Counted from the first letter of the stretch, positions 23,701 through 33,772 are shown. The stretch is 64,000 bases of DNA from Bacteroides fragilis NCTC 9343 (GCF_000025985.1 NC_003228.3:3348001-3412000); one strand, 5' to 3'. Made by a program: numbers and translations. The notes: generated by a model from the sequence alone, not told the origin.

Positions 23701-26286
23701 TTAAATCTTGTTCAACAAAGTTATATTAAGTGTTTTTTGCGAGTTCACTTCCACTTCCTGCATTTCATATCCCTTCCTACTGAAAACCAATACACTTGCA
23801 GAAGTAGCTTCAATGGAATATTCACCTTTCCCATTGGTTATCACACTCCCTTTTCTGCCTTTCACAGACACTTTCACATCGTCCAATGTCTTAGCCTGTA
23901 CATCACGTACCACTCCTTTTACAATCATCTTCTTGCCGGTCTTAACCGTTTGCGTTTCCTTAGAAGCTGCGGAAGAAACTCTTTCTGCCTTAGCGTCCAC
24001 TTCTCCCACATGAATAGTCTTCTTGAAACAAATACTGTCAGAAGAAGTGCCGATCATAAAGTCAAAATCTCCCGGTTCTACCACATAGCGCATATTCATA
24101 TCATACAACCCCAATTCACTCACAGGTACAGAGATTTCGGCAAGCGTACTTCCATAGGCAGGAACCGTAACCTTGGAAAAGCCTTTCAGTTGCTTCATCG
24201 GCATGACCACACTGCCGGCCAGGTCTCTCACATATACCTGTACAGTTGACTTACCCTCAATGGCACTCTTGTTTTTCACATTTACCTGAATACGTACGGT
24301 ATCAGTCAATCCGTAATTTTCTTTGTCGAAGCAGAAGTCACTGTATTCAAAGTCGGAATAGCTCAGACCATAACCGAACGGCCACAAGGGTTCGGGAGTT
24401 GAGAACACATAGTCACGGCCCGGCTTGTTAATGGTACCCGGTGAACGATAGATACCCTTATCCGAAGGCAAACGATTGTAATGTATAGGTAAATGGCCGA
24501 CACTCTGCGGTATGGAGTAGCAGAGGCTGCCCGAAGGATTGACTTTGCCAAACAACACATCGGCAATCACTTCCCCTTCTCTTTCGCCACCATACCATTG
24601 GAACAGGATAGCCGGAATATGTTCCTTTTCCCAGGTAATGGAGAAAGGGCGTCCGGTTACCAAAATCAAGACCACTGGTTTCCCGGTCGCATAAATCTCC
24701 TTCACCAAATCACCCTGCACACCGGTCAGATTCAAATCAGTCAGATCATACCCTTCACCACAAGTACAATTGCTATAATCGCGCGCCAATGAAGCACTGG
24801 CAGAGCCTACAAACAAAAATACCACATCCGACTTCTTGGCAGTAGCCACGGCATCTGCAAACCCCGACTTATCATCAGATACCAAATCACAACCTACAGC
24901 GTGATGAACAGCCAGTTTATTACCAACGAGATTCTGTATTCCCTGCAACGGGGTAATCCCATCCTTATTATTACGGCTCCAGGTATAGTCACCAAACTGC
25001 ACCTGATTGGCATTAGGGCCGATAACAGCAACAGATTTCAGCTTCTTCATATCGAGCGGTAACAGATTTCCTTCATTTTTAACCATTACCACACTCTCTT
25101 CCGATATCCTACGAGACAAAGCAACATTCTCCTTTGTACGCACCTTTTTTTCGTATTCTTCGATAGGAAGTCCATAAGGGTTTTCAAACAGGCCTGCTTT
25201 GAACTTGGCATAAAGCACTCTGGAACAAGCTAAATCCACATATTTCACGTCCAATTCACCCAAACGTACCATAGCAGGTATATTGGCATAGCAATCACTT
25301 GAGGCTTCCAAGTCGGTACCTGCCATCAGTGCCATCTTAACCGCCTCATTAACATTGGAAGCTACTTTATGAAAACCATATAACATAGACACCGCCCCCC
25401 AATCGGAATAGGTATATCCTTTGAATCCCCATTCCGTACGTAATAAATCTGTCAACAGCCATTTCGATGCTGTATTGGGTATGCGGTTGGTAGAATTGTA
25501 GGCAGTCATTACAGAATTCACACCCGTTTGCTTAACGGCTACTTCATAAGGTTTTAGGAAAACCTCTCTCAAATCTCTTTCGTTGGCTTCGGTAGAAGCT
25601 AAATTCAATCCGGAAGTTGGCACCCCATGGGGACCGAATACCTTGAGCATAGGCGAAATTCCCCCGTCAATATATCCGTTTATCTCATGCACTCCCATCT
25701 GGGATACCAGGAATGGATCTTCACCGAAACTCTCTTCCACACGTCCCCAACGCAGTTCACGTATCACATCAATAGTAGGGGATAACACATGGTTCACACC
25801 CATTGCATTCAACTCACCCGAAATAGCTTTTGTCATCTGATAGGCCAAATCAGGATTAAAGGTACTCCCTAACGCTACAGCTTGTGGGAAAATAGTAGCC
25901 CCACCCTGCACGGCCCCATGAAGTGACTCAGAGATAGTAAAGATTGGAATACCCAAGCGGGTATTTTCGATACAGTGCTTTTGAATCTGATAGGTATAAC
26001 GAGCCATCTCGATCCCCTCTAAAGTAAGTCCTTCGACAGCCCCCCAGCCCAATGTACCGATGATATTTTTCATCTTTTCCAAATTCAAAGTATGGTCATC
26101 ATTCAGGATACTGCCTTCATGGATATGACGTAATTGGGCAACCTTTTCTTCTATGGTCATACGACTCAACAAGTCCTGCACTCTTACTTCTATCGGCTGT
26201 GAGGCATCTTTATATTTAGGGATGGGTTGCGCCGATAAACTGATGGTTAAAAACAGTAATACTGCTGTGAATATATAATTCTTCAT
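23701..26286 (-). CDS. GH3 beta-glycosidase with C-terminal carboxypeptidase-regulatory-like domain
   Basis: 861 residues, the paralogue of the GH3 at 17.5 kb with the same layout: signal peptide (about 1-19), GH3 barrel with nucleophile D295 in TYSDWGAV, (alpha/beta)6 domain, fibronectin-III-like domain, and a C-terminal regulatory-like beta-sandwich (VVRDVQAKTLDDVKVSVKG). The usual K-H-F-x-x-H-G substrate-site motif reads KVFGPHG here, so the first His is lost, which may change specificity relative to its sister. It is the first catabolic gene after susD, separated from it by 171 bp that contain a strong hairpin. Confidence 0.92.
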   Translation of the reverse strand: MKNYIFTAVLLFLTISLSAQPIPKYKDASQPIEVRVQDLLSRMTIEEKVAQLRHIHEGSILNDDHTLNLEKMKNIIGTLGWGAVEGLTLEGIEMARYTYQIQKHCIENTRLGIPIFTISESLHGAVQGGATIFPQAVALGSTFNPDLAYQMTKAISGELNAMGVNHVLSPTIDVIRELRWGRVEESFGEDPFLVSQMGVHEINGYIDGGISPMLKVFGPHGVPTSGLNLASTEANERDLREVFLKPYEVAVKQTGVNSVMTAYNSTNRIPNTASKWLLTDLLRTEWGFKGYTYSDWGAVSMLYGFHKVASNVNEAVKMALMAGTDLEASSDCYANIPAMVRLGELDVKYVDLACSRVLYAKFKAGLFENPYGLPIEEYEKKVRTKENVALSRRISEESVVMVKNEGNLLPLDMKKLKSVAVIGPNANQVQFGDYTWSRNNKDGITPLQGIQNLVGNKLAVHHAVGCDLVSDDKSGFADAVATAKKSDVVFLFVGSASASLARDYSNCTCGEGYDLTDLNLTGVQGDLVKEIYATGKPVVLILVTGRPFSITWEKEHIPAILFQWYGGEREGEVIADVLFGKVNPSGSLCYSIPQSVGHLPIHYNRLPSDKGIYRSPGTINKPGRDYVFSTPEPLWPFGYGLSYSDFEYSDFCFDKENYGLTDTVRIQVNVKNKSAIEGKSTVQVYVRDLAGSVVMPMKQLKGFSKVTVPAYGSTLAEISVPVSELGLYDMNMRYVVEPGDFDFMIGTSSDSICFKKTIHVGEVDAKAERVSSAASKETQTVKTGKKMIVKGVVRDVQAKTLDDVKVSVKGRKGSVITNGKGEYSIEATSASVLVFSRKGYEMQEVEVNSQKTLNITLLNKI

Positions 26287-26356
26287 TGATCGTTTGTTTA
26301 ATTTAATAACTACTTAAAAAATCTCTAAACTACTACGGAACAGATACTGAGCTACC

Positions 26357-26382
26357 ACGTAGTGGCTGTAGAGCCACTACGT
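26357..26382. repeat. Hairpin between susD and the first GH3 gene
   Basis: A perfect 11 bp stem ACGTAGTGGCT/AGCCACTACGT with a 4-base loop, in the 171 bp gap. There is no U-run, so it is not a standard terminator; an mRNA processing or stability element is possible. Confidence 0.65.
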
Positions 26383-26457
26383 AATAGTCAGCCAACCACT
26401 TCTATAAGTAGTTGTATCCTGAAAACCTAAAAATTTAATAAAATCGGAAAACGGAAG

Positions 26458-28146
26458 TTACCAATTCGGATTTTGAGTTAAGTTCGGATTCAGATCTCGT
26501 TCTTTTTGAGGTATTGGGAACAGATACCCTTTAGATGCATTAAAATAACGCGTTTCGATATAACGACGAGGAGTATTGTCAACATCCACAGTTTTGTCGT
26601 CCTTGCCAACTCCATCTTTACGCATATATGCACCATACATCTGCCCGGTTAATCCTACCCCTGTAACAATCGTATTCTTTTCAGCATCTTTCCAACGGAT
26701 AAGATCCATATAACGAAGTCCTTCATTGGCTAACTCAATACGGCGTTCATTTTTCAATAACTCCATCAACTCGTCTTTTGAGTTATAATTTTCACGGTGT
26801 ACTCTACCACAGGAACAACGATCACGTAATTGATCTATCAGATTGCATACTTCCTCTTTTGCACTTTCTCCTTTCGTTTGCAATAAAGCTTCTGCTTTCA
26901 TCAATAACACATCCGCATAACGGAATACAATAATATCATTAGTGCAGTCCCACACGGAGTTCATGGCATAGACAGAGTAGTCAATGTATTTGTTCCACAT
27001 ATATCCGGTAGCCGAAGGCTGAGAGTAATTATACTGGTGTTCAGGTACGGTAGTAGGATCTTCCGGATCATATAACCGTTCTTTGACAGTACCAGTTTCT
27101 ACATCCAGATATTTTATCTGTCCGGTAGGATATACAATAGACTGATAAAAACGCGGATCCCTACCTTCATAAGGTTTTTTCGGATCATAGGAAGAACCGG
27201 CTTCATGAATCAATCGTCCGTCTGCCATAGGATAAGCATCAACCAACGAACCTGAAGGCGTAACTCCCCGATAAGGATCCTCACCGGTGATGCCCTTTAA
27301 CAGCATGATTCCATTACCACCGTGGGAAGTATAAATTTCTCCAACTCTTTTATCACAAACTACACTCAATATTACTTCACAACTATTTTCTGCAACACCT
27401 GAAAATAAATCTTCATAAGGTGTATCACCTTCCCTGTATAATTGATATTTACCCTCCAATAGTTTAACAGTTTCCAATACATTCGAATAGTCACCGTTAT
27501 ACAAATACATACGGGCAATCAAAAATCTGCAAGCATCTGCCGTAACTCTACCTTTCTCTTGTGAAAGCCCTTCCAGCATTACGGCAGCCTCTTTCAACTT
27601 GTTAATGGCATAATCCACTACTTCCGCTTTGGGAGTGCGAACGAGTTGTTTGCTTTCAGGAATAGCCAGTGTTTTAGTCACCAGAGGAACATCGCCAAAA
27701 TAACTTGTCAAAACATAGTAATTATAGGCTAACATAAAGTAGGTTTCACCTATTATCTTATTTTTATCTTGCTCTGATATATCCTCAATCTTTTCAATAC
27801 CCTCAAGTAAAAACCAACATTTACGGATAACTTCATAGCTGCCATTCCATCTATTAGTAGGTATCTCGCCACTTGTTGTATAAGAACCGTTTGCCACCTG
27901 TTGAGCACCTCCCCACCAATCCCATACCAGATAGGCATTATCAGACATAGCCTCATCAAAAAAGATGGCATCTTTAGGAAGTAGTGATGCATAAATATCT
28001 ACTAACACCTTGTCTGCATCCTCTTTACTTTTCCAAAAGTTTTCATTTGTAACTGTATCCTGTGGAAAAGAATCCAGAAAATCATCACATGCCTGCATAG
28101 TAAAAGCCAAGCTCAAAACACAGGTCATATAAGCTATTTTATTCAT
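26458..28146 (-). CDS. SusD/RagB-family outer-membrane glycan-binding lipoprotein
   Basis: 562 residues. A lipoprotein signal peptide has its cysteine at C20 (FTMQAC, then DDFLDS). The SusD TPR-type fold follows, with landmarks such as ENFWKSKEDADKVLVDIY, YYVLTSYFGDVPLV, DVLLMKAEALLQTKG, NERRIELANEGLRYMDLIRW and the C-terminal FPIPQKERDLNPNLTQNP. It would sit on the cell surface as the lid of the SusC channel encoded just upstream (20 bp). The ligand is unknown. Confidence 0.97.
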   Translation of the reverse strand: MNKIAYMTCVLSLAFTMQACDDFLDSFPQDTVTNENFWKSKEDADKVLVDIYASLLPKDAIFFDEAMSDNAYLVWDWWGGAQQVANGSYTTSGEIPTNRWNGSYEVIRKCWFLLEGIEKIEDISEQDKNKIIGETYFMLAYNYYVLTSYFGDVPLVTKTLAIPESKQLVRTPKAEVVDYAINKLKEAAVMLEGLSQEKGRVTADACRFLIARMYLYNGDYSNVLETVKLLEGKYQLYREGDTPYEDLFSGVAENSCEVILSVVCDKRVGEIYTSHGGNGIMLLKGITGEDPYRGVTPSGSLVDAYPMADGRLIHEAGSSYDPKKPYEGRDPRFYQSIVYPTGQIKYLDVETGTVKERLYDPEDPTTVPEHQYNYSQPSATGYMWNKYIDYSVYAMNSVWDCTNDIIVFRYADVLLMKAEALLQTKGESAKEEVCNLIDQLRDRCSCGRVHRENYNSKDELMELLKNERRIELANEGLRYMDLIRWKDAEKNTIVTGVGLTGQMYGAYMRKDGVGKDDKTVDVDNTPRRYIETRYFNASKGYLFPIPQKERDLNPNLTQNPNW

Positions 28147-28166
28147 ATCTATAAATCATTTAAGGT

Positions 28167-31100
28167 TTAAAAATTAAGATTCACTCCCATTGAATAAACT
28201 GCTACATTAGGATAAAATCCTCTTGCACCAACTGGAGTTTCAGGGTCCCAAGTACGGTATTTGGTAGCCGTGAACAAATTCTCTCCCGAAGCATATACAC
28301 GCAATTGGTTGAGTCCCTTTATTTTGAAAGAGTAACCGATCTGCAGGTTCTTTAAACGAATATAGGAAGCATCCTGTACCCAGTGAGACATGTAAGCGTA
28401 ATTATAATCACTGGACAGAATACGTGGGAAATAAGCCCCCGGCTTAGGATCCTGCGGATTGAAAGACTCTTTATAATGTTCTTTGCGCGCTCCATTAATC
28501 CCCATTGGCTGAATAGCTTCCATTGTTACATATCCATCGGCTTTACCTACCCCTTGAAAAAAGCAAGAGAAATCGAAGCCTTTGTACTCAAATCCCAAAT
28601 TCAATCCAAAAGTAAAACGAGGAATAGAATTTCCAATAACAGTTCTATCTTCATCATTAATTACACCTTCTCCCGTCCGGTCCTTAATAATAATATCACC
28701 CATCCCCCATTTAGGATTGTATTTCTGCATCATCGGAGCATATTTGTCATATAACTCTTGATTGTCACAAATACCTAAAGTCTCGAAACCAAAGATTGCA
28801 TTCAACGGTTGCCCTTCTATCTTAGCTGTCAATTCGGTGGTTGAAGATTTATATCCTCTCAAATCAATCACTTTATTCTTTACATCAGACAGATTGAATC
28901 CTATATTGTATTTAAAATCTTTCCCTATGTTCGAACGCCAACTTACAGTCAAATCCCATCCTTTATTCTCCATTTTACCAGCGTTTTCCATAGCAGGTTT
29001 AATTCCCAATGCACCCGGAGCTTCCAAGTTTAACAAAATATCCGAAGTTGTCCGGCAGTACCAGTCAAAAGTGGTTTGCAGCCTGTTATCAAACAAAGCA
29101 AAATCAATACCGAAATCCAAATTACGAGAAGACTCCCAAGTAATTATTTCATTCCCCATCAAGGCCTCTTTATAACCGATAATAGGGGTACCTCCAAAAA
29201 GATAACTTCCACCATTACCGACATTCGAAATAAACTGATAATCATTGATTCGTTGATTACCGAGTTCTCCCCATGACGCTCTTAGTTTTAGATTCTGCAC
29301 GTGTTTCTTCAAAGGTTCAAAGAAAGCTTCCTCAGATATACGCCAGCCAGCAGATACAGAAGGGAAGAATCCCCAACGATGTCCACGTGCAAACTTGGAA
29401 GAACCATCATAACGAGCAGTAAATTCAAACAGGTAACGATCAGCATATACATAGTTAGCACGTCCGAAAAGCGAAGCCAATGCAGAATAAGTGGAATTAC
29501 CTTCTGCTGCTGCCGTAGTAGCATCCCCGGCATTGATTTCACCAAAATCATCATTTGGAAAATCCATTCGTGAGGCTTTCGTATAAGCCCACTTAAATGT
29601 TTCCAAAGAACCACCTGCCATTACCTTGAAATCATGTTTACCGATTGTTTTCTCATAAGAAGCTGTGACATTAGCAGTCAAGTTGCGGTATTGATCCCAA
29701 CGGTCAGTTTGTTTATTACGGGAAACTTCTGTAAGTCCACTCTGTCCTGCAGGCTCAAAACTTCCGTAAGTAACTGTTTTATTAAATATTTTTTCTTTAT
29801 ATATATTTGATTCATACCCAAAAGTACCCCTGATATTAAGACCGTCCAAAATATTAATTTCAGGAGCAATCAACAATGTCATACAGTCATTGTTCTTTCT
29901 TCTCATCCCATAATCTCCGTTCACCATACGTACAGGATTGGAAGGTGCAGCATCATAAGAATAAGTACCATCTGAGAATTGAACAGGCAAATAAGGCAAT
30001 GCACGCATCGTTCTACGATAAGCCTCAGCTGCTCCTGCTGCAGACTCTTCTTGAGTACTATTTAAATATGCCATATTCACATCCAACTTCAGCCAAGAAG
30101 TAAGTTTGGAGGTGGTATTAACACGAAGATTGTAACGTTCATAATCTGTAGAAGGAATAATACCCTGTTGATCGGAATAACCGGCTGAGATCATATAGGT
30201 TATCTTATCACTACCTCCGGATACAGTTAATTGATGATTATGTTGTGGGGCACCCGAACGGAGTAATTCGTCATACCAATCCGTATTACCTTCCAACTTG
30301 TCAGGATCACCACCTGCTTTCATCCGGTCTATTCGATCCTGAGGAAACAAAGAGGAACTTTTTCCTTCATTATATTGCATTTGATTATAAAGCTCGGCAT
30401 ACTGCCAAGAAGTTACCGACTCCGGTACCCTTGTCGCAAACTGGAAACCTACATTACCTGAATAGTTAAAAGTAAGTTTCCCTTCTTTACCCTTCTTTGT
30501 AGTAATCAAGATAACACCATTAGCAGCCCGTGAACCATAAATAGCAGCTGACGCAGCATCTTTCAACACAGACACTGATTCCACCTCACTCGGAATCACA
30601 TCATTTAAGCTCATGGATACTCCATCCACCAAAACCAAAGGAGATGCATCCCCCCAAGTACCAATACCACGAACACGTACCGTACCTTGATTAGGTCCGG
30701 GTTGACCAGAATTCTGCGTGACAGTAACACCAGCAGCTTCACCTGTCAATGCAGAGGCAATAGAAGTAACCGGTTTATTGGCAAGTCTATCGGACTTTAC
30801 AGTCTCAACGGCTCCTGTCAGGTTCACTTTCTTTTGTGTTCCATAGCCTACCACCACCACTTCTTCCAATGCCTTTGAATCTTCTACCAATACAATATTT
30901 ACCGACGATTTATTCCCCACATTAATTACTTGTGTCTTATAGCCAATATAACTCACCTGTAACTTCGCATTATCATCAGGTAATTCCAACGAAAAATGCC
31001 CATTCATATCCGTAATAGTACCATTGGAAGCTCCCACTACAAAGACAGAAGCACCAATGACAGCTTCTTCCATATTATCCGTTACTTGTCCGGTCACTTT

Positions 31101-31502
31101 ACGTTTGCCTCCAATGGTGTGCTGCCGGACAGCTTTATATACAGAAATACGCTTGCCGTTTACTTCATATTTGATACCCTTACCATCAAAAAGTATCCCC
31201 AAAATTTCGGCAACAGTCTTATTCTTGGCATCAATCGATACTTTCTCATTAGTATTTACATCATTGTTTCGAATCAGAAAAGAACAATCTGTTTTCTCCT
31301 CTATTTCTTTAAATACTTTACTTAACGGTACATTTTTTTGCTGAATAGTAATCCTAATCTCTTGTAAGGGTGAAGCAACACCTGAGAGAGGCAAAAGAAA
31401 AACAAAAAAGAAAAGCAAAATCTGTGTTCTTACCAACAAAAGATTAGCTCCGGAATGACAAAATAAATATGTCATTCCGCTATAAAAACATTTTTTTTTC
31501 AT
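28167..31502 (-). CDS. SusC/RagA-family TonB-dependent transporter with STN domain
   Basis: 1111 residues. A long N-terminal segment with a hydrophobic stretch (ILLFFFVFLLPLSGVASP) serves as signal peptide. It is followed by an STN domain (about 45-115, ITIQQKNVPLSKVFKEIEE) that in FecA-like receptors signals to a FecR anti-sigma factor, a carboxypeptidase-regulatory-like domain (about 135-205), the plug (VTGQV...LEEVVVVGYGTQKKVNLTG), and the beta-barrel ending in a C-terminal aromatic residue (VNLNF). It imports oligosaccharides through the outer membrane using TonB. The STN domain fits the ECF/FecR pair next to it: substrate binding probably switches on the PUL. Confidence 0.97.
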   Translation of the reverse strand: MKKKCFYSGMTYLFCHSGANLLLVRTQILLFFFVFLLPLSGVASPLQEIRITIQQKNVPLSKVFKEIEEKTDCSFLIRNNDVNTNEKVSIDAKNKTVAEILGILFDGKGIKYEVNGKRISVYKAVRQHTIGGKRKVTGQVTDNMEEAVIGASVFVVGASNGTITDMNGHFSLELPDDNAKLQVSYIGYKTQVINVGNKSSVNIVLVEDSKALEEVVVVGYGTQKKVNLTGAVETVKSDRLANKPVTSIASALTGEAAGVTVTQNSGQPGPNQGTVRVRGIGTWGDASPLVLVDGVSMSLNDVIPSEVESVSVLKDAASAAIYGSRAANGVILITTKKGKEGKLTFNYSGNVGFQFATRVPESVTSWQYAELYNQMQYNEGKSSSLFPQDRIDRMKAGGDPDKLEGNTDWYDELLRSGAPQHNHQLTVSGGSDKITYMISAGYSDQQGIIPSTDYERYNLRVNTTSKLTSWLKLDVNMAYLNSTQEESAAGAAEAYRRTMRALPYLPVQFSDGTYSYDAAPSNPVRMVNGDYGMRRKNNDCMTLLIAPEINILDGLNIRGTFGYESNIYKEKIFNKTVTYGSFEPAGQSGLTEVSRNKQTDRWDQYRNLTANVTASYEKTIGKHDFKVMAGGSLETFKWAYTKASRMDFPNDDFGEINAGDATTAAAEGNSTYSALASLFGRANYVYADRYLFEFTARYDGSSKFARGHRWGFFPSVSAGWRISEEAFFEPLKKHVQNLKLRASWGELGNQRINDYQFISNVGNGGSYLFGGTPIIGYKEALMGNEIITWESSRNLDFGIDFALFDNRLQTTFDWYCRTTSDILLNLEAPGALGIKPAMENAGKMENKGWDLTVSWRSNIGKDFKYNIGFNLSDVKNKVIDLRGYKSSTTELTAKIEGQPLNAIFGFETLGICDNQELYDKYAPMMQKYNPKWGMGDIIIKDRTGEGVINDEDRTVIGNSIPRFTFGLNLGFEYKGFDFSCFFQGVGKADGYVTMEAIQPMGINGARKEHYKESFNPQDPKPGAYFPRILSSDYNYAYMSHWVQDASYIRLKNLQIGYSFKIKGLNQLRVYASGENLFTATKYRTWDPETPVGARGFYPNVAVYSMGVNLNF

Positions 31503-31550
31503 ACATTTGTACTGATTTAAAGATTTTCTTAAAAGATAACTTAAATTCGG

Positions 31551-31597
31551 AATCGGAGGACATACCCCAATATGTATCTCCGATTTTTGTTTTTTTA
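31551..31597 (+). other. Terminator-like hairpin upstream of susC
   Basis: Arms 31551-31564 (AATCGGAGGACATA) and 31571-31585 (TATGTATCTCCGATT) pair with one bulge and are followed on the plus strand by TTTTGTTTTTTT. No plus-strand gene precedes it. On the minus strand it would lie in the susC leader, between the fecR-like gene and susC. Confidence 0.5.
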
Positions 31598-31632
31598 CGT
31601 ACAGTTTTCCATAATATTCTTTTTGAAGGTTA

Positions 31633-32664
31633 CTACTTGATTAACTTATCGGTAATAGTAATCACATTACCACTCCGACTCCAGCTATATTTATTGTCGA
31701 CATCCATATAGTCCAGTATTTCTTCAACCGTAAGTTTAGGGCTAATACTTCCTGAGAAGACCTCTTTATCCAGATATTTACTGTGGATAACAATCCGCAC
31801 ATCATACTTACGCTCGATAGCTTTCATTATTTCAGGTACTGATGCATTGACAAAACTCAAACGACCGGTAGTCCATTGTGAAGTTTGTAAAGCATCTACA
31901 TGATGATGGTTCATTTTACCGCTTCTCTTATCATACGTCAACTGTTCATCGGGGGCAAGAATCACATTGTCCCGGGTTTCGGAAGTGGAGAATACATTTA
32001 CTTTTCCTTTTATCAGACTGACTTCTATTTCAGAATCTTCCGGATAAGAACGCACATTAAAAACCGTACCGAGTACTTTGACATTTATATCATCGGCATG
32101 AACAATAAAAGGTTTCTCCGGATTCTTTTGTACTTCAAAATATCCTTCACCTATCAAATAGACTTCCCGGTTCTTTTTACGGAGAAAAGCAGGATCATAC
32201 TTCAACACGGAACCGGAATTCAGACAAACGACCGAACCATCCGGCAAAATCACTTTGGTCTGCGATCCTAAAGGTACTTCCATTTGACACAAAGCCATTT
32301 CCTGATTCGATTCGGCTACATCATTATATATATAATAACCTGCAATAGAAGTAGTAAGAATCAATAAAGCAATAGCAGCTACTTGCGAGAAAGTACTCCA
32401 CAACGGTATCCTTTTCTTTTCCGATTTTTTCTTTATTCCTAATTTCACAGACAAAGCCTCATAGTCAGCTTGTTTTTCCTGTTCAAACTTACCGATAAAC
32501 GATTTAGCCCGTGTCCGTGCCATTTCTTTATATCTCTGCTGATAAGAAATATCCGACTGCAGAAAATGAAGTAGCTTCCGTTCTCCATCCTCCGACAGTT
32601 TTCCTGCCAGAAAATCAAGCATCAATTCTTCAAAAGTATCAAGTTTCTTTTCCATCATTTCCAT
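31633..32664 (-). CDS. FecR-family anti-sigma factor
   Basis: 343 residues: a cytoplasmic N-terminus (about 1-85) that binds the sigma factor, one membrane helix (about 90-112, VAAIALLILTTSIAGYYIY), then the periplasmic FecR domain (VPLGSQTKVILPDGSVVCLNSGS, YLIGEGYFEVQKNPEKPFIVHA) and a C-terminal STN-like half (FSGSISPKLTVEEILDYMD). It should hold the ECF sigma inactive until SusC signals. The start may be a few codons downstream, since three ATGs lie close together. It is placed between the sigma gene and susC. Confidence 0.95.
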   Translation of the reverse strand: MEMMEKKLDTFEELMLDFLAGKLSEDGERKLLHFLQSDISYQQRYKEMARTRAKSFIGKFEQEKQADYEALSVKLGIKKKSEKKRIPLWSTFSQVAAIALLILTTSIAGYYIYNDVAESNQEMALCQMEVPLGSQTKVILPDGSVVCLNSGSVLKYDPAFLRKKNREVYLIGEGYFEVQKNPEKPFIVHADDINVKVLGTVFNVRSYPEDSEIEVSLIKGKVNVFSTSETRDNVILAPDEQLTYDKRSGKMNHHHVDALQTSQWTTGRLSFVNASVPEIMKAIERKYDVRIVIHSKYLDKEVFSGSISPKLTVEEILDYMDVDNKYSWSRSGNVITITDKLIK

Positions 32665-32873
32665 GTTCGTTTATATATAATACACATCTCGATATGGAAA
32701 CATTTAGTCTTAAAGAAACTTTTTTTAAATAAATTGCAAGAAATTCTATAAACGACCTACTTTAGATTCTCCTATACCTACCCATTCTCCTACATAGGCA
32801 TGTGGGAGATGATATTCCTTAGAGAGATGAGTAGGGTAATGCGTAAAACAAACAAGGGGAATAAAGAACTGAC

Positions 32874-33470
32874 TCAAAGCCTTCCGTAAAGAAACAAAAG
32901 CAGTATGCCTGCAGTAGGGCCCAATTGAAGTTTAATATGATCCATCGCATTCTTGATATGAACACGCACCGTATTTACCGATATGGCCTGTTCATCAGCA
33001 ATCTCCTGAGGAGACATACCTTCATACAAGTATTTTTCAAAAACTAGGCGACATTTTACGGATAGAGAGTCTATCACCGTGTTAACCTGACTTTTCAGTT
33101 CCTCTATCTCCAATAATTGCAACGGGTTATTATCATTTTTGCAGAATTCTTCCTGAAAAGCAATCAGTTCCTCCCGATACTCATCAAGCACACGTTCTCG
33201 TGTATGTAAAGTACGGATGTAATTCAAACAACGATTCTGTACACTTCGCAATAGGTAATTATGAATAGGGAAACTTAACTGACCTCTACTGCTCCAGATA
33301 TTCATAAAAACATCATTAACGATTTCCTTTGCCTCATCCGGATCGAATACGTAAGTAGTAGCATAAGCGCATAAATAACTATAATAGCAATCATATAAAG
33401 CAGAAAAGGCACTTTCTTTTCCTTCATTTATATCATCTATTATTTGTTCGCTTATCCTAGTAGTAGTCAT
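32874..33470 (-). CDS. ECF RNA polymerase sigma factor of the PUL
   Basis: 198 residues. Region 2 is at about 25-90 (AFSALYDCYYSYLCAYATTY, DEAKEIVNDVFMNIW) and region 4 at about 130-185 (LSVKCRLVFEKYLYEGMSPQEIADEQAIS, then TVRVHIKNAMDHIK). It is the first gene of the PUL, 209 bp before the anti-sigma gene. The protein ends with a short hydrophobic tail (GILLLFLYGRL), common in Bacteroides ECF factors of this kind. It probably drives the susC promoter. Confidence 0.95.
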   Translation of the reverse strand: MTTTRISEQIIDDINEGKESAFSALYDCYYSYLCAYATTYVFDPDEAKEIVNDVFMNIWSSRGQLSFPIHNYLLRSVQNRCLNYIRTLHTRERVLDEYREELIAFQEEFCKNDNNPLQLLEIEELKSQVNTVIDSLSVKCRLVFEKYLYEGMSPQEIADEQAISVNTVRVHIKNAMDHIKLQLGPTAGILLLFLYGRL

Positions 33471-33502
33471 ATTTTAAGGTATTGTGATACTTTAACTAAG
33501 AA

Positions 33503-33510
33503 CAAAGTTA
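33503..33510 (-). promoter_or_regulatory. Candidate -7 box of the sigma-factor gene
   Basis: TAACTTTG on the minus strand, 33 bp before the ATG. The -33 box is not evident. Confidence 0.4.
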
Positions 33511-33772
33511 ATATTTTCATATACCGCTAATCGCACTTTACATTTATTTAACACATATCAATATTTCATTAAATTAATGTTAGACAAAAAATATATGACT
33601 ATCCGCATAATTCCCCAAACTATTAAGATAACAATTTAATCTCATTTATGCAAAGGGAATTATGCTAGAGAATACTAAACACAGTTGTTAACCTCCTCTA
33701 GACTTTCACCCCAAATATTGGGATACACTTAAATAGCTAGTATATTTATTTTGTAATAAAAAAGAAACAGAT

